Source: Kitagawia praeruptora
Taxonomy: Eukaryota > Streptophyta > Magnoliopsida > Apiales > Apiaceae
Assembly (NCBI GenBank): GCA_037693485.1
Contig: CM075346.1
Location: 123,988,001-124,052,000, forward strand
DNA: 64,000 nt
Reading direction: 5' to 3'
Shown here: positions 23,421 through 34,858 of the stretch, in pieces
Layout: each line of letters opens with the position of its first letter
Position numbering within the stretch: position 1 is the stretch's first letter
Made by a program: the position numbers and the translations under genes
The notes under the pieces: model-generated
What the model was told of the DNA's origin: nothing
What the model saw: only the letters and a program-made list of their open reading frames with translations
Database searches by the model: none

Positions 23421-24859
23421 ACAACAATAATTAATATCCATTATATATATTGTTTGATGCTTTAATCCTTCCCATTCCACGGTAATAATTTCGGTATTCA
23501 GTCGATCATCTTATGTATTATATTTTGGCCTGGCTCTCCTTAATTTAAGGACTTATGGACTTATTTTCGGATAAAAATTTTATATTTTGATAATTTTTTT
23601 TTATACAAATATTAATGTATGTTTGAGATTCAATAAGTTGCAAAAATAAGTTGAAAAATAAGTTGGAAAGTTAGGAATCTCTAACTTTGTCTTAAAATAA
23701 GTTGACTTATTCTGGAAAAAAGTTTCCCCAAACACCCCCAAAATCGGTTGTTATTATTTTGGTAGAGTTTTTTGGTCTTTAGTTTGGTTACAAAGATAAT
23801 TTAACTCTTTGATTTTGTTCTTCTATTAATTGTACATGCAGGGCAATAAGAAAGTGGTAACACAGCCAGTGAGAGAGTCACCTTCGTTCATGCAAATAAA
23901 AAGTACTCCTAAGGTATAATCTCTATGTACATTATCGCATTTTATATTCATAGTTTCTACAACTTTTTTTTTAAATAACAAGTGTTTTAAATTCAATAAA
24001 ACAAAGCCATACGACATCCACAAATCATATCGAGTAGAACAAACATAAAATAGATTGTATCGCCGGACATCCATAAGAGACCAAAAGCGAAATTTTGAAG
24101 AAAAATATACATCTGTATCCCCAACATCCGTTTGATCTTATCGACCATGAGTGCAGAACCAAAACAACTTGAATCATTAAATCCAAATACACGCTCCCAC
24201 AAACCAGAGAGAAAACCAAACTCCCACAAACCGGAGAGAAAACCAAACACTTAACCATTACAAGTTAAAGATTAAGATCTTAAAACATTAAAGCCGAAAA
24301 AAACATAAACTGAAAAAACAAAAAAAACTATAAAAACTCCAAACTTAGATTTGAAAAATCGAACCCCAATAATACATGGTGAACAACCACTCCGAAGTCC
24401 GGGGTCAAGCCGGAAAAGGAGAAATAGCCGGAGCTCCGAGATTTAAGAAATTATCAATCATGTTGCAGATGTGATTGCTAACTTGCTGATTTAGTATCCG
24501 ATTTCTCTCATCGTCACACGGTATTATTTTATTAATAACGATCATAGTACACGTATTGTTGATTTGTTGTAGTTAATTTTCAAGAATAGAATGAGAATTT
24601 CATAGTATTTTAATTTAGTGGTTTGCCTAATCAACTTTTGCCTACTAAATTTTCCATGTTTTGGGATTTCATCGGAATGAATATAAGACGTCTCTTTGAT
24701 GATTTTACGGCAAGAGTTGCGGTGGCAATTAAGATTCAAAATATATAAAAAAAATTATACTAACTCAATAATCATCAATATATATATATATATATAATAA
24801 ATTAATATATAAAAATAATAATAAAAAACCTTAAAAAAATAAATTACAATAAAACACAA
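23421..24859. other. Insert within the Helitron copy; contains one exon-like piece
   Basis: Unrelated sequence separates two parts of a Helitron-family copy. It contains a possible exon (23842-23913), an old hAT-like patch near 23550-23750 (CAAATAAGT-like motifs and CCCCAAACACCCCC), and a directly repeated CTCCCACAAACC(A/G)GAGAG at ~24194 and ~24222. I found no intact ORF or clear insertion boundary. It could be captured host DNA or a further nested element. Confidence 0.45.
23842..23913 (+). pseudogene. Exon-like fragment, unrecognised
   Basis: TACATGCAG precedes a 72-bp segment that translates as GNKKVVTQPVRES followed by PSFMQIKSTPK and ends at AAG|GTATAATC. Both splice consensus sites are good and the length is a multiple of three. 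I do not recognise the protein. Its position inside a Helitron copy fits gene-fragment capture, but chance is not excluded. Confidence 0.35.
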
Positions 24860-26861
24860 TAAATACAATTTAACATATTAGAAATAGAATAGGTGTTCGA
24901 ATTTATAGAAGAGAAGAGTTCGAATTTATAGGAAAGACATGTGATTAAAAGTTCTATCGGAAGTAGAATAAATATTTATAACGCATATGATTAAAAGTTT
25001 TATTGGAAGTAGAATAGGAGTTCGAATTTATAGAGAATAAGAGTTGGAATTTATAGAAAAAGCATATAAATAAAAGTTCTATTAGAAGTAGAAAAATATC
25101 ATTTAACATATTAGAAGTAGAATATATAGGTGTTCAAATTTATAGAGGAGAAGAGTTCGAATTTATAGGGAAGACATATGATTAGAAGTTCTATTAAAAG
25201 TAGAATAAGTATATATATCGCATATGATTAAAAGTTCTATTAGAAGTGAATAGGAGTTCGAATTTATAGAGAATAAGAATTCGAATTTAAAGAAAAAAGA
25301 TATAAATAAATGTTCTGTTAAAAGTAGAATCAGTGTTTGAATATATAGAGCAGACACATAATTAAATATTTTATAAAAAGTACGATCTTCTTAAATTATA
25401 CTTTTTTATATATGTTAATTATACTTCTATTAGAAAAATTTATAAATAAATCTAATACTATTGTCATAAAAAAGTCATCATTTTTTAAAAAGAAAATAAT
25501 TGATGTATTAACATAATAAAAGAACATTGTCATGTAGAAATCCTAAATAATTACAGGAATATCTATAATATAAAGAGATTATAAGATGTGTTTTTATTTT
25601 CTAAAACTCCATAATTTTTAGAAAATCTAGAATAAGTATAAATTGGGATTCGCTCTATTTCTTAGGTTTTGATTTTAAGGAGTAAGTTGTTGTGTAAGGT
25701 AAGTATCATCAATAATATGTAATGAAGTTGGAATTCGATCCCAAATGAGAACGGCTCGAAACGTGTTTAACGGGAAGACGACAATATAATATGTGTTTTA
25801 ATTTTCTAAAACTCCACAATTTTTAGAAAGTCTAGAATAAGTATAAATTGGAATTCGCTCTATTTCTTAGATTTTGATTTTAAGGAGTAAGTTGGTGTGT
25901 AAGGTAAGTATCATCACTAATATGTAATGAAGTTGGAATTTCGATCCCAAATGAGAGCGGCTCGAAACGTGTTTAACAAGAAGACGACCCACTATAAAAG
26001 ATTGTATTAGCTATTAAAATTTCATATTGGTGATATAAATTTTATTGTATTTTTAGGATTTAATTTTTATGGATAAACATTATCATATAAATGATACATG
26101 TAAAAGGTAGGTTTTTTGTTTTAACGAGAGAGCGGATCAATAGTGACAACCGTGTTTAACAAGAAAGCGGCTCATTAGAGAAAACCGTATAAAAGATGTT
26201 TGAATATATAAGGATTACATATAATAAAATGTTTTATTAATTGGAAGTAGAATACGAGGACCGTGGAGACATCTTATACAATTTTTTAAAACTATATATT
26301 TTTTTCTTAGAAATCATTTATTTTAACTTTTTATACAAGTTAATTATACTTGCATTAGAAAAATATATCCATAAATATAATATTATTTTCATAACAAAAA
26401 ATCTTCGTATTTCTTTTTTATATGTTAACATAACAGACATTCGTATGCGGAAGCGGTAAGTTTAAAGAATATAAAAATTGGAATTTACTCTCTTTATATA
26501 ATGAAGTTAGAATTTTGATTCCAAATAAGAGCGACTTGAAACGTATTTAACGGGATGACAGCTCACTAGAAAATATTATATTTGCTATTAGAATTTGATA
26601 TGTCATAATATTTTATTTTTACGGTTCGATTATATGGATAAAAGTTATTATATAGTCTTTATAATATAGGTTAAAGTTGGGATTTTGATTTTAACGAGGT
26701 AGAGGTTCAATGGAAAGAATGATGTTTAACAAGAAATCGATTAATTAGAGAAGATTATTTAATTATTAAAATTTAATATTAATATTATAATATAACGTAA
26801 ATGTATTATTTTTTTAAAAAAATATTGTAATGCCGCAACGAAGCGCGGCTTTATCGACTAG
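24860..26861 (+). mobile_element. 3' part of a Helitron-family copy, intact 3' terminus
   Basis: It carries the ~225-bp modules (two copies, ~24865-25350), then ~206-bp repeats and a tail like that of the 18913-20720 copy. It ends with a partly decayed hairpin (GCCGC...GCGGC, 26832-26849) and TTTATCGACTAG at 26861, followed by T. The sequence after the end (TTAGACAATAAAAAAG) matches 44256 onward, where A precedes T, so the empty site at 44255/44256 confirms the Helitron boundary. No ORF of note. Confidence 0.82.
25586..25995 (+). repeat. Two ~206-bp direct repeats inside the Helitron
   Basis: The block from TTTTCTAAAACTCCA through GATCCCAAATGAGA and GCGGCTCGAAACGTGTTTAA occurs twice in tandem (about 25586-25790 and 25791-25995) with few differences. 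Confidence 0.8.
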
Positions 26862-26900
26862 TTAGACAATAAAAAAGAAAGAATAAATACTACATAAATA

Positions 26901-27642
26901 ATGGTATCTCTTTTCTCTCGATGAGAGTTGGTCGGCCTCTTTAACTCCGATCCTCCTCCTTCTTCCTCCTCCTTCTCCAACCAAGCATTCACCCATCTTC
27001 ACAACCCTCATTCATTCCATCCATTAATTGGAATTTTTTCCTAAAAATTTCGAAAAATCCATTCGAGTTTTTTTCAGATCTGTTTTGATTTAGAATTCGA
27101 AATATCAAATAAACACATTTCTTAGACTCGAGATCTCATGCTTAACATCATATCAAAATTTGGTGGCAATCCGAGATCGTTTACTTTTTAAAGTGATTTT
27201 TTTACTCATTTTTTGGGTTGTTGTCCCCAATTGTTTGGGGTTTTATGTTTGTCCCCAATTTTTGGGGTTTATGTTTTGGTTGTGTTTTCTAGTTTTTGTC
27301 ATGATAGGTGTGTTGGCAGCAGCTAGGAATTTGCTCCAGGTTTGGAAGGAAGCTCAGGTTGGAGCTCGATGCTGTCATATAGAAGGTAATTGTCAACCAC
27401 GAGAAGTTGAAGCCATTAGCCCTTGAGAAGCCATTTTTTTGACAAAATCACTAAAGCACGTTGATCAAGTGCTAGTAGTTCAATTATCGGTCTGCGAATC
27501 GTGTGGTCCTTTTGCTTGCAAATGCTGCACAAATTCTATGTTAGGCTATGGAGAGTGGTTTGTCACTCCTCCTGCAATCATGTACTCGAAAATGATCATT
27601 TCTAAGTAATGCAAGTACGATTTATTTCAAAAAAAAAAAAAG
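26901..27642 (+). mobile_element. Poly(A) retroposon (742 bp) with 14-bp target duplication
   Basis: ATACTACATAAATA occurs on both sides (26887-26900 and 27643-27656) and the insert ends in a 13-A run. The empty site at ~44275 has ACAGTACATAAATAGTG. The 5' part is CT-rich and the 3' end resembles two other elements in this window (to 52990 and ~58479). An 88-residue ORF (27160-27426) is not recognisable. Poly(A) plus a 14-bp duplication implies LINE-machinery retroposition, either of a SINE-like family or of a transcript. Confidence 0.85.
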
Positions 27643-27720
27643 ATACTACATAAATAGTGCAGCTGCAGTCTTTTGTGGTTCCTCATATTCGTTCCCAATG
27701 TGACATGCTCCATCCAATTA

Positions 27721-27940
27721 AAGCTCCGTTTGACAAATTTTAATGTCAATTTATAAGTTACTTATTTCGGCAAAAATTTCGTATTTACATAATTTTTTTA
27801 GAGAAAAATGTGTATGAATAGTTTAATATTCGTTATCTTGCAAAAATAAGTTACTTATTTCAGAAAAAGTACATATTTCCTTTTTTCCAGAATAAGTAAC
27901 TTATTTCTGAAAAGAAAAATAAGATTTTCCAAACGGATCC
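27721..27940. mobile_element. Small MITE with TTA duplication (PIF/Harbinger-like)
   Basis: Imperfect inverted ends contain CTCCGTTTGACAAAT on the left and ATTTTCCAAACGGATCC on the right, with TTA on each side (27718-27720 and 27941-27943). The duplicate at ~44340 lacks the insert. The body holds repeated TAAGTTACTTATTTC motifs and no ORF. Confidence 0.78.
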
Positions 27941-28512
27941 TTATTAGTACTCATTTCCACATTCATCGTGAGCTTGTCATGATGCATTGTCATTTTGTTA
28001 CCGCCACTACGCCATAGATGACCTTCGACAACACTTCAAAATTGTTGCGGAAGACCCAAAAACTGTTGGCGTTTCCTTAAAAATCTCCGCGGCAACACTT
28101 TTTGGGTGTTAGTTTTTTCGATGTTGGCATAGGGTCAGTTGCAACATTTTTTACACCTACACCAACATGACAAATATATTGCCATAGGATACACATTTGT
28201 TGTAAAATGGGCCCACTGACAAGTAGGACCCAACTGTACCAAATTAATATTGTACAAATTAAATTTATATATGTATATATTCATTTTCCACAAAAATAAA
28301 TGCAACAAATAGCTAAAATACTTTATTTTCATTTCACCAAACATAATCATTTATGCCATTAAAAATTTATAATCCACAACTCTAAAACAAAACAATAACA
28401 TCAAAGGAAGGTTTACAACACTACACCAGGGTTCAATACCCCAATATCAGCACATTTGACAAACATAAATAGTTTCTAGTACAAAAAAGATGGTAAGGAA
28501 AAATCCTAATGC

Positions 28513-28751
28513 TTATTTCATCTTTCCACCCTTGGTAGCATCTCCGGTCGTGGCTGCAACAAAAATAAAGAAAAGCATATGTTATTTATAGGCGAGAACA
28601 ATGTTCAGGGAAACAGGCAATAGAAAGGGCCAGGGGAGGGGGATCTAGGTAATGCATTACCTACCTTCTTCGCACCACGGATTTTCTTGGCACGGTTCTT
28701 CCTCTCCTTAAGTCGCTTCCTCGATTTCTCAATCTTGGTATCAAGACCATT
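28513..28751 (-). pseudogene. RPS24: Captured C-terminal exons of ribosomal protein eS24
   Basis: On the minus strand an exon (28751-28661) reads NGLDTKIEKSRKRLKERKNR then AKKIRGAKK, the highly conserved C-terminal part of eukaryotic small-subunit protein eS24. It ends at a donor AG|GTAATGC. A ~107-bp intron with a TTGCAG acceptor leads to the last exon (28553-28513), encoding TTGDATKGGKMK and a TAA. The join is in phase. The N-terminal two-thirds of eS24 was not found, so this is a fragment, not a ribosomal gene. Retained introns show capture of genomic DNA, not of a cDNA. It lies wholly inside the CACTA element. Confidence 0.85.
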
Positions 28752-30052
28752 CTTCCAACAAAAGCTTTCATCATTTTTTATGCATTAAGACATTATGTGG
28801 ACAAGACAGCTTAAACATACAATTATAGACAGAAAAAGAAATCAAGTACTACATTTTTAGAGTCTTGGACAATTAACTGCCTCACCCTAGCATACATGTG
28901 ACATTTACATTATTGATATACCTAATCAAAAAAAAGAAACAATTTCTGCAGAAAAAAAATATAAATTTCTCTTCTCAGTACTAACCATATATATAAATCC
29001 ATCAACACAAGTGTTGTTCTAAATAGCATAACACGATTACCCTCAAATAAAACTACATCCCAGACTCTAAGAACTGCAGTACATATAAAAAACATACAAA
29101 ATTATGATATATTGTAAATTCAAGGTTGATAACAAAACAAGTGCACATTTATGTGGGCCACTAATTACACAGTGAATTTCCTGATGTTTAAAATGCATGA
29201 GTGAAAACAGAGCATTACTAAGAGATGTAATTTTCAAAGCCACATTAACGGCCATGTTGATTGTTTAATACTGAAACTAATTTTCTTAGAATATTCAGGA
29301 AGACCACTCAGATCTGGAAGCTAGTTAATTTAGTTATACATAAAATCTGTACATGGGAAGCACCAAGATATAGTACTAATCTCATAAGGTGCATCAACTT
29401 GTAAGAGTAGCATATCTCAAACATAAACTACTGCCCGAATGTTCAAAATATTTTGCATCGCCTCAGGACAATCATGTCAAGGAAATATAAGACAAATACG
29501 GCAACCTGATATAGCATTATTCAGACAAATAAAAGCTCAACGCAACCAGTTGAAACAAGTCCAGCAGCTTAGCTTTGGGTAGCTTTCGTTGAAACAGTTG
29601 AAGTAATAGCATTCGAGCCATTTCGCCTGAAAATATTCAAATAATACATACACATATAAATGTTAGTTGATGTTAATTGAGCGTTAAGAAAGGGGAAAGT
29701 GAGGAATAAAACAAAACAAACCATGAGGAGAAGATTGAAAAAGCTATTATTTAATCTCACAGTATTAGTGCTTAGAGATTTATTCAAACAAGAACAAATC
29801 ATATACTATAGACAAGCGCTGCCACTAAACAAGCTCCCCAAATCCGAAGCCTCGATCGAAGAATCCCTGAAATCGAAAATAGATACCAATTAGTTGAAAC
29901 TTTTCACATATATAACATCCTTGTGAACTCTTAGGAAAACCTGCATCATTTCCATTTTAGCTTTATCACAAGGCTAAACAGAGACCGCATATAGAAGTAA
30001 AAAACTAAAAAAAAATCATGTAAATAAAGCACAAGTATGTTGCACACACCAG

Positions 30053-30900
30053 ATGTAGCAGTAAACTCAGTGGTAATATTTTGAGTTTCCAGAAAAGGAG
30101 AAGTATTTCCCTCCTGCATCAAGTCAATATACCAAACAACACAATCAGTAAGATGTAAAATATCATAAATCATTAGTGAAGAAGGGTAAATATCAATCCT
30201 CAATTTCAAAGAATTTATCCTTAACTTGAAAATAGCCAGCCGTGTTTGAAGCAAATTCCCCATAGGTGAAGTTCTCAAGAGAAGCAGGAAGTTCAGGAGC
30301 TAAGAATTCCACGATCTAAATGATTATCACGTGCACTACTTAATATGACCTCTTCATTTCTGGACGAGTCAACGTAGCTAGTTTTTATCTCTGAACAAAC
30401 AATTAGATTACAGTTTAAGATTTTCAAGAAATGATGTTCAACAATTCTCCAAATTTAGTCATGTAAAATTAAAACAATTATGATATCATTCTCTGTCATT
30501 ACAACTTGTAGTCGTTACCTAATAAGGCAAGATGAATACACCTCAAATGTAAAGGTCTGGTTCTTATTAGTTACAGTGGTAATTTGAGAAAGAAAACCAT
30601 CTCATACTTGTGAAAACAGAGACCATATTTGGAGGCTCTACATACATGATTAACTGAGTTATCACAAAACACAAAATTAAGAACACCGCTTAAGAATCAC
30701 ATGTATATACATATACACATACAATATACAAAACTAATAACACAAATTAACAGAACTAACAACATAAGATTAACAAAACAGACAAATTAAAGTTGGGGAG
30801 AAGTGTACCTTAAGCTTAAATCTGCCTCGGGTATTAAGTCTTGAAACTCTAATCAAACCTCCCTGCTTGAATTCCCTGATCTTCGTCAACCCTAATTTGC
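30053..30900 (-). pseudogene. Other exon-like pieces in the CACTA interior, unrecognised
   Basis: Three minus-strand stretches are open and have splice-like edges. They are ~30900-30807 (LTKIREFKQGGLIRVSRL, donor AAG|GTACAC), ~30300-30225 (PELPASLENFTYGEFAS, NTAGYFQVKDKFFEIE) and 30116-30053 (GNTSPFLETQNITTEF, acceptor TGATGCAG, donor TCTG|GTGTGT). The segment upstream of the first resembles a CT-rich leader. I cannot name the parent gene. They may be one further captured gene or several. Confidence 0.4.
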
Positions 30901-31065
30901 GTAATTGAGAGTGAGCGGCTATGACTTGTTTTATGAGAGTGAGCGTATCAATCTGTTTTATTGTTTTGACCCTAATTGAGCATATTTTACTTGGACAATA
31001 ATTGTCAAGGCGGGTTAATTTGCCGCTCTAGATTTCATCAAATTGCGTGTTGTACTGCTATCTCC

Positions 31066-31082
31066 CCCCCCCCCCCCCCCCA
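31066..31082. repeat. (C)n homopolymer
   Basis: A run of about 17 cytosines inside the CACTA element. Length may be unreliable in assembly. Confidence 0.85.
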
Positions 31083-31267
31083 AATTTTGTAATTATTTTA
31101 TTTTTGAAATTTTTTTTACAAAATTTGTTCATTTTAAAATTATTCAAAAAATCATCATGCATTCCTATTTAATTTAATATTTTAATTATAATAAATAAAT
31201 TCAATTCACAATTTTTTTTTTACTTTTTATGTGAAGTGTTATTTATTGTAAATTATTTTGAATAAAA

Positions 31268-31298
<31 letters not shown>

Positions 31299-31696
31299 TT
31301 CTTAATTAAAAAACGTAAAAAATTTTAATTTGTTAATTTTAAAATTATTAAAAAATTACATTACAAAGAATACCATTCACTCCAGTCCAAATTCCAAAAA
31401 AAAAATTAATAAATTATTTTTTAAGAATTTTTACCACATTTATGTAAAATGATTATTTAATTTATTTTTTAATTAATCATATACAACATCTACGCCAACA
31501 CTTTATCATGTCTAGGCTAACATAAAACTCGGTGTTGTAATAGGTAAGGTTGAACATAGCTACGACAACATTATTTTAAACGGCAACACCATGGAATAAT
31601 GTTGTGTAAAGCCATCTATGGCGTAATGCGCGCCATGCGCGCCATGCACAACAATTTCAATCCTTCCTCCATTTTTGATCTTTTTTCTCAATGCTA

Positions 31697-31922
31697 CACT
31701 CCCTCCGTCCCACCCAATTCTTAACACTTTTTTTGTCACTTTCTGGCACGCATTTTAAGGATAGTTCCATAACTTATTTTTGAAATTTTCTTTTTTTGTA
31801 TAAAAGTAGGATTGTTCTATTTTTATAAAAAAAAAATCAAAAATAAGTTATGCAACTATCCTTAAAATGCGTGCCGGACACCCTATTTTGAAATGTTAAT
31901 AAAATGATCGGGACTGAGGGAG
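31697..31922. mobile_element. Stowaway-like MITE (226 bp)
   Basis: Ends CACTCCCTCCGTCCC and GGGACTGAGGGAG are flanked by TA (31695-31696, 31923-31924). The two halves are nearly complementary (GGCACGCATTTTAAGG with CCTTAAAATGCGTGCC), so transcripts would fold into a long hairpin. The duplicate at ~44465 reads TTATACTTATTTC with no insert. Confidence 0.88.
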
Positions 31923-32043
31923 TACTTATTTCTGCTACATGACTTAGGTGGCTGACCCTGTATTGATGTTGCTGCATTTTTTACAGCCTCAGACAACAGA
32001 TAACATCAAATTTCAAATATATGCATTTAATAAATACGAATAA

Positions 32044-32258
32044 ATGGATCTTATTCCGTTATTCCCTTAAGCATTCGACGAGAAATGCAAGTCGGCATTC
32101 ACCGGGATTGTTTGGTTCGAGTGGGATTAGCTAGGAACTTTCTGGGGTATGCATTGACGCGTCTTCTTCTTCAGTTGCGTCTCATTTCATTTGTCACACA
32201 ATCGCTTCATTTACTTCTCAAGCGCTTCAATGTCCCTCGAATTACCTCCGAAATCCTC
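32044..32258 (+). pseudogene. CHX antiporter exon 1, decayed duplicate
   Basis: This is the counterpart of exon 1 of the CHX gene at 44589. ATG GATCTTATTCC and the 3' part (RITSEIL, then a GT donor at 32259) are recognisable. An in-frame TAA replaces TCG nine codons in, an 11-bp deletion follows near 32095, and there is no downstream CHX coding sequence. It cannot encode an antiporter. Confidence 0.9.
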
Positions 32259-32600
32259 GTAAATTTTTCCACTACATGCGTACACATTTTTGATGTAGAG
32301 AGACAGACATACATGGTGTGGAAAAAAAAATTGCAATTCATGCATTGCATTTATGCAGACATTATAGGTATTTCAAGTAGTTATGTAGTTAAATTATTTG
32401 TTTGTTAAAAACAAGCTTTTTTTCTACGGACTTGTATGTTGGTCATAAATTTGGAATGAGTGTAATGACTTCAAGACTCATAGCCACTTACAGAGTAATG
32501 TTTGTATGATTTACGAAACAATGAACTTTAGCATCTCAACTGAGTAATAGTACTCCTTCAGTCTCAAACGAGTGATTTCTGATTTGTTGCGCGCACTTTA

Positions 32601-33128
32601 TGTTAGGCCGAATACACAATTATAATCAAGTTTGTATGAGAGAATAACAATTAACACATGTTTAAACAATCAAAAACTGTATGGAATTAATAACTCCTCT
32701 CTCAGTGATCTAAAATATCACAGAGAGCTGCTTAGGTTACAATGAAATGATAATACGTTTGTCGATACCCTTCTAGGGTTAACCTAACTGTATTTATAAA
32801 ATATACAGCTACTGTACAATCGATAATTGATACTCCTATAAATCAGCTATACAAATGTTATCAATTATGATTGTTACACGTCTTCTTAGTCAACACGATG
32901 TCTTCGACAGCTATCCAATCTTCAAAGATATCGCTTCCATAATTATCTTCAATTATTCTTCATAATATGATGACGACTAGTAGACGCTTCCTCCTGACAG
33001 AGTTTAACAAACTCTGTCGAGCTTCCATCTATCAGAGTTTAATTAAACTCTGACCGCTTCCAGTTAAACTCTGATGAAACTCTGTAACACTTAAACACTG
33101 ACATTATTCACATCAATTATATTTAACA
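32601..33128 (-). repeat. 3' LTR of a minus-strand Copia-type element (528 bp)
   Basis: The ends are TGTTAGGCCG and TATTTAACA on the plus strand, a TGTTA...TAACA pair. On the minus strand it follows a purine-rich tract (AAGTTGGGGGAGATTG, 33144-33129). The left edge coincides exactly with the loss of homology to 45140. No second LTR was found nearby, so the element is truncated. Confidence 0.85.
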
Positions 33129-33287
33129 ATCTCCCCCAACTTGTTCATTAGCAAAAATGCACAAGTTAATAATAATTGATGATGTCAAAACAATCTTAGA
33201 CAAATACAGTGTTTAATAACTAATCATAGTTTAACCTTCTACTTAACCAAAATTTATAGAAAACAAGAAATACTTACAGACCTTTAT

Positions 33288-34858
33288 CTACTTAATTTCC
33301 TCAACATCTGGTGTTGATCTGAGATATTCTATAAACAATCTTCTTTCTGCATTCTCGAGTTCTATCTGCACGATCTTCTTAATCTCTCTACCAGTCTGAT
33401 AGATTGCAGATCTAAGAGAATATATCTTGTTCTTCCTCATGCCATTACCCAATCTTATAAAATGTGCTTTCTCTGCCTCTGAATTAAATTCTAAAACAGT
33501 TATACCCAGATCTATCTTCAGTCGAGCACTATTTTTCTTCATCTCAACTATTTTCCTATGATAATCTCTGTATTTTGGGACATACTCACCTGTGTATCTT
33601 GTACCACTAATTGCCTTAGCTTTCAACATCTTATTTCTTAGCACATTAGCAGCTAGCTGTGTCCTTTGATTTTTCACTTTGAAAAGATATAGAACATATT
33701 CCAATTCTTCCCATAGCTTCAAATTAATATCATACTCACCAACTTTATACACAGTCCAATCAGTCATGAAATACAGCAGAAAATCTCTCTTCAAACTCTT
33801 TTGATGAATCAACTGTACTGATTCTAGTCTGTCTAGACTCTCTTGTGGAACACCATGTCCTGGTACAACCAGTGATGAAGGATCTAGAGGACTATTATTC
33901 ACTCTAATTTCTCTGTCTGAGCCCAAGCCAGAAGTATCTCGACCTTGCTTTGACAAACAAGCTCTGCCTTGTAGAAAATTAGCACCTCCAGTCTTCAGAA
34001 TTTGATCAGGAATAGTTGGTTTTGCAAAGAACATTTGCATCTGATTAGACAATGGTTTCCGTACAACTTGTGTAGCAACAGAGGTTGTATGCACTTTCTT
34101 CGAAACCTTTTCTTCTTCAACAATCTTACCTTTCAGCTTCTTTTTAGCATCTTCTGTTGGTTTCCTAGACAATGGTAATTTCTGATCAGCACCAACATTT
34201 TCTTTAAAAACAATGCCTTTTTGAACAGGCCTAAGAGCTTTCTCATTCTTCTTTAACTTTCCAGACTTCAAAGCTTTTTGATGTTCTTCTTGTAAATTCT
34301 TCTCTTCAGCTTGAATGTCTTCAATTGTAACTCCTTCTTCGTTCTCTTCAAGAAACAATCTTGCAGTCAATTCTTCATCTGTCTGTGGATTTTCAGAGAA
34401 TAACAAGCTCTTGATCTTTGAAGTACCCTGAGCATCAGTATGTATTCCAACAGACTTTGAAGAAGATCTGCCAGATCTCAGACTCATATCTTTACCAGGT
34501 CTTGATTTCAATCTCTTTTCTTGGTCATTTGCTCCTCCATCTTCAGCATCATCCTTCTTAGTCAGAGTTTGAGATTGTCTGCATTTGAACTTAGCAACTC
34601 TCCCCCCTTTTTGACATCATCAGGAATCAATATTGATGTGATCAATTCCAATGAGGTAGCAATCGAGTCAATTTTACCAGACAATGCAGATTGATTTTCT
34701 TCCACTTGACTGAGCCTTTTAAACAAAGTTTCTTGATCTTTAGAAAAAGTCTGAAACTTCAGTGCATTATCTCTCTGCAATTTCATGTCTCTTTTAACAA
34801 TTTCATCTCGCAGACCAGTTATGGCTTGTTGAGAATCATCAAGCCTGTTATTAAGAAC
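33288..34858 (-). pseudogene. Env-like/extra ORF downstream of pol in a Copia element, frameshifted
   Basis: A 407-residue frame (34511-33288) is preceded by a second frame (34786-34562, open up to ~34858). The two overlap a single frameshift between 34562 and 34600, so one ~500-residue product is likely ancestral. The N-terminal part is heptad-like (KLQRDNALKFQTFSKDQETL, LSQVEENQSALSGKID), followed by a Lys/Glu-rich middle and a conserved-looking C-terminal part (DWTVYKVGEYDINLKLWEEL). It lies between a truncation point and the purine tract of the LTR, the position of the env-like ORF in SIRE/Maximus-type Copia elements. No signal peptide or clear membrane span was seen. Function unknown. 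Confidence 0.6.

Larger units (their letters stand above)
28005..31628. mobile_element. CACTA (En/Spm) element carrying host-gene fragments
   Basis: The ends are CACTACGCCATAGATG on the left and the complement of CATTACGCCATAGATGGC on the right, flanked by the 3-bp duplication CGC (28002-28004, 31629-31631). The empty site near 44410 reads TTACCGCCATGCAC. Subterminal ACAACA/CAACAC motifs recur on both arms, as usual for CACTA transposons. No transposase ORF is present, so the 3.6-kb element is non-autonomous. Its interior holds exons of ribosomal protein eS24 and other spliced-looking pieces on the minus strand. Confidence 0.9.
26862..32600 (+). repeat. Decayed duplicate of the CHX promoter/exon 1 segment
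   Basis: After removing five insertions this stretch aligns with 44256-45140, from TTAGACAATAAAAAAGAAAG to GTTGCGCGCACTTTA. It is bounded on the left by a Helitron 3' end and on the right by a Copia LTR, so the original duplication was longer. About 0.9 kb of duplicated sequence remains. The inserts are a poly(A) retroposon, a PIF-like MITE, a CACTA element and a Stowaway-like MITE, with the Helitron at the left edge. Confidence 0.9.

Noticed and set aside
27160..27426. 88-residue ORF with a hydrophobic start
   Set aside because: It lies inside the poly(A) retroposon, matches nothing I know, and its initial hydrophobic stretch reflects T-rich sequence.
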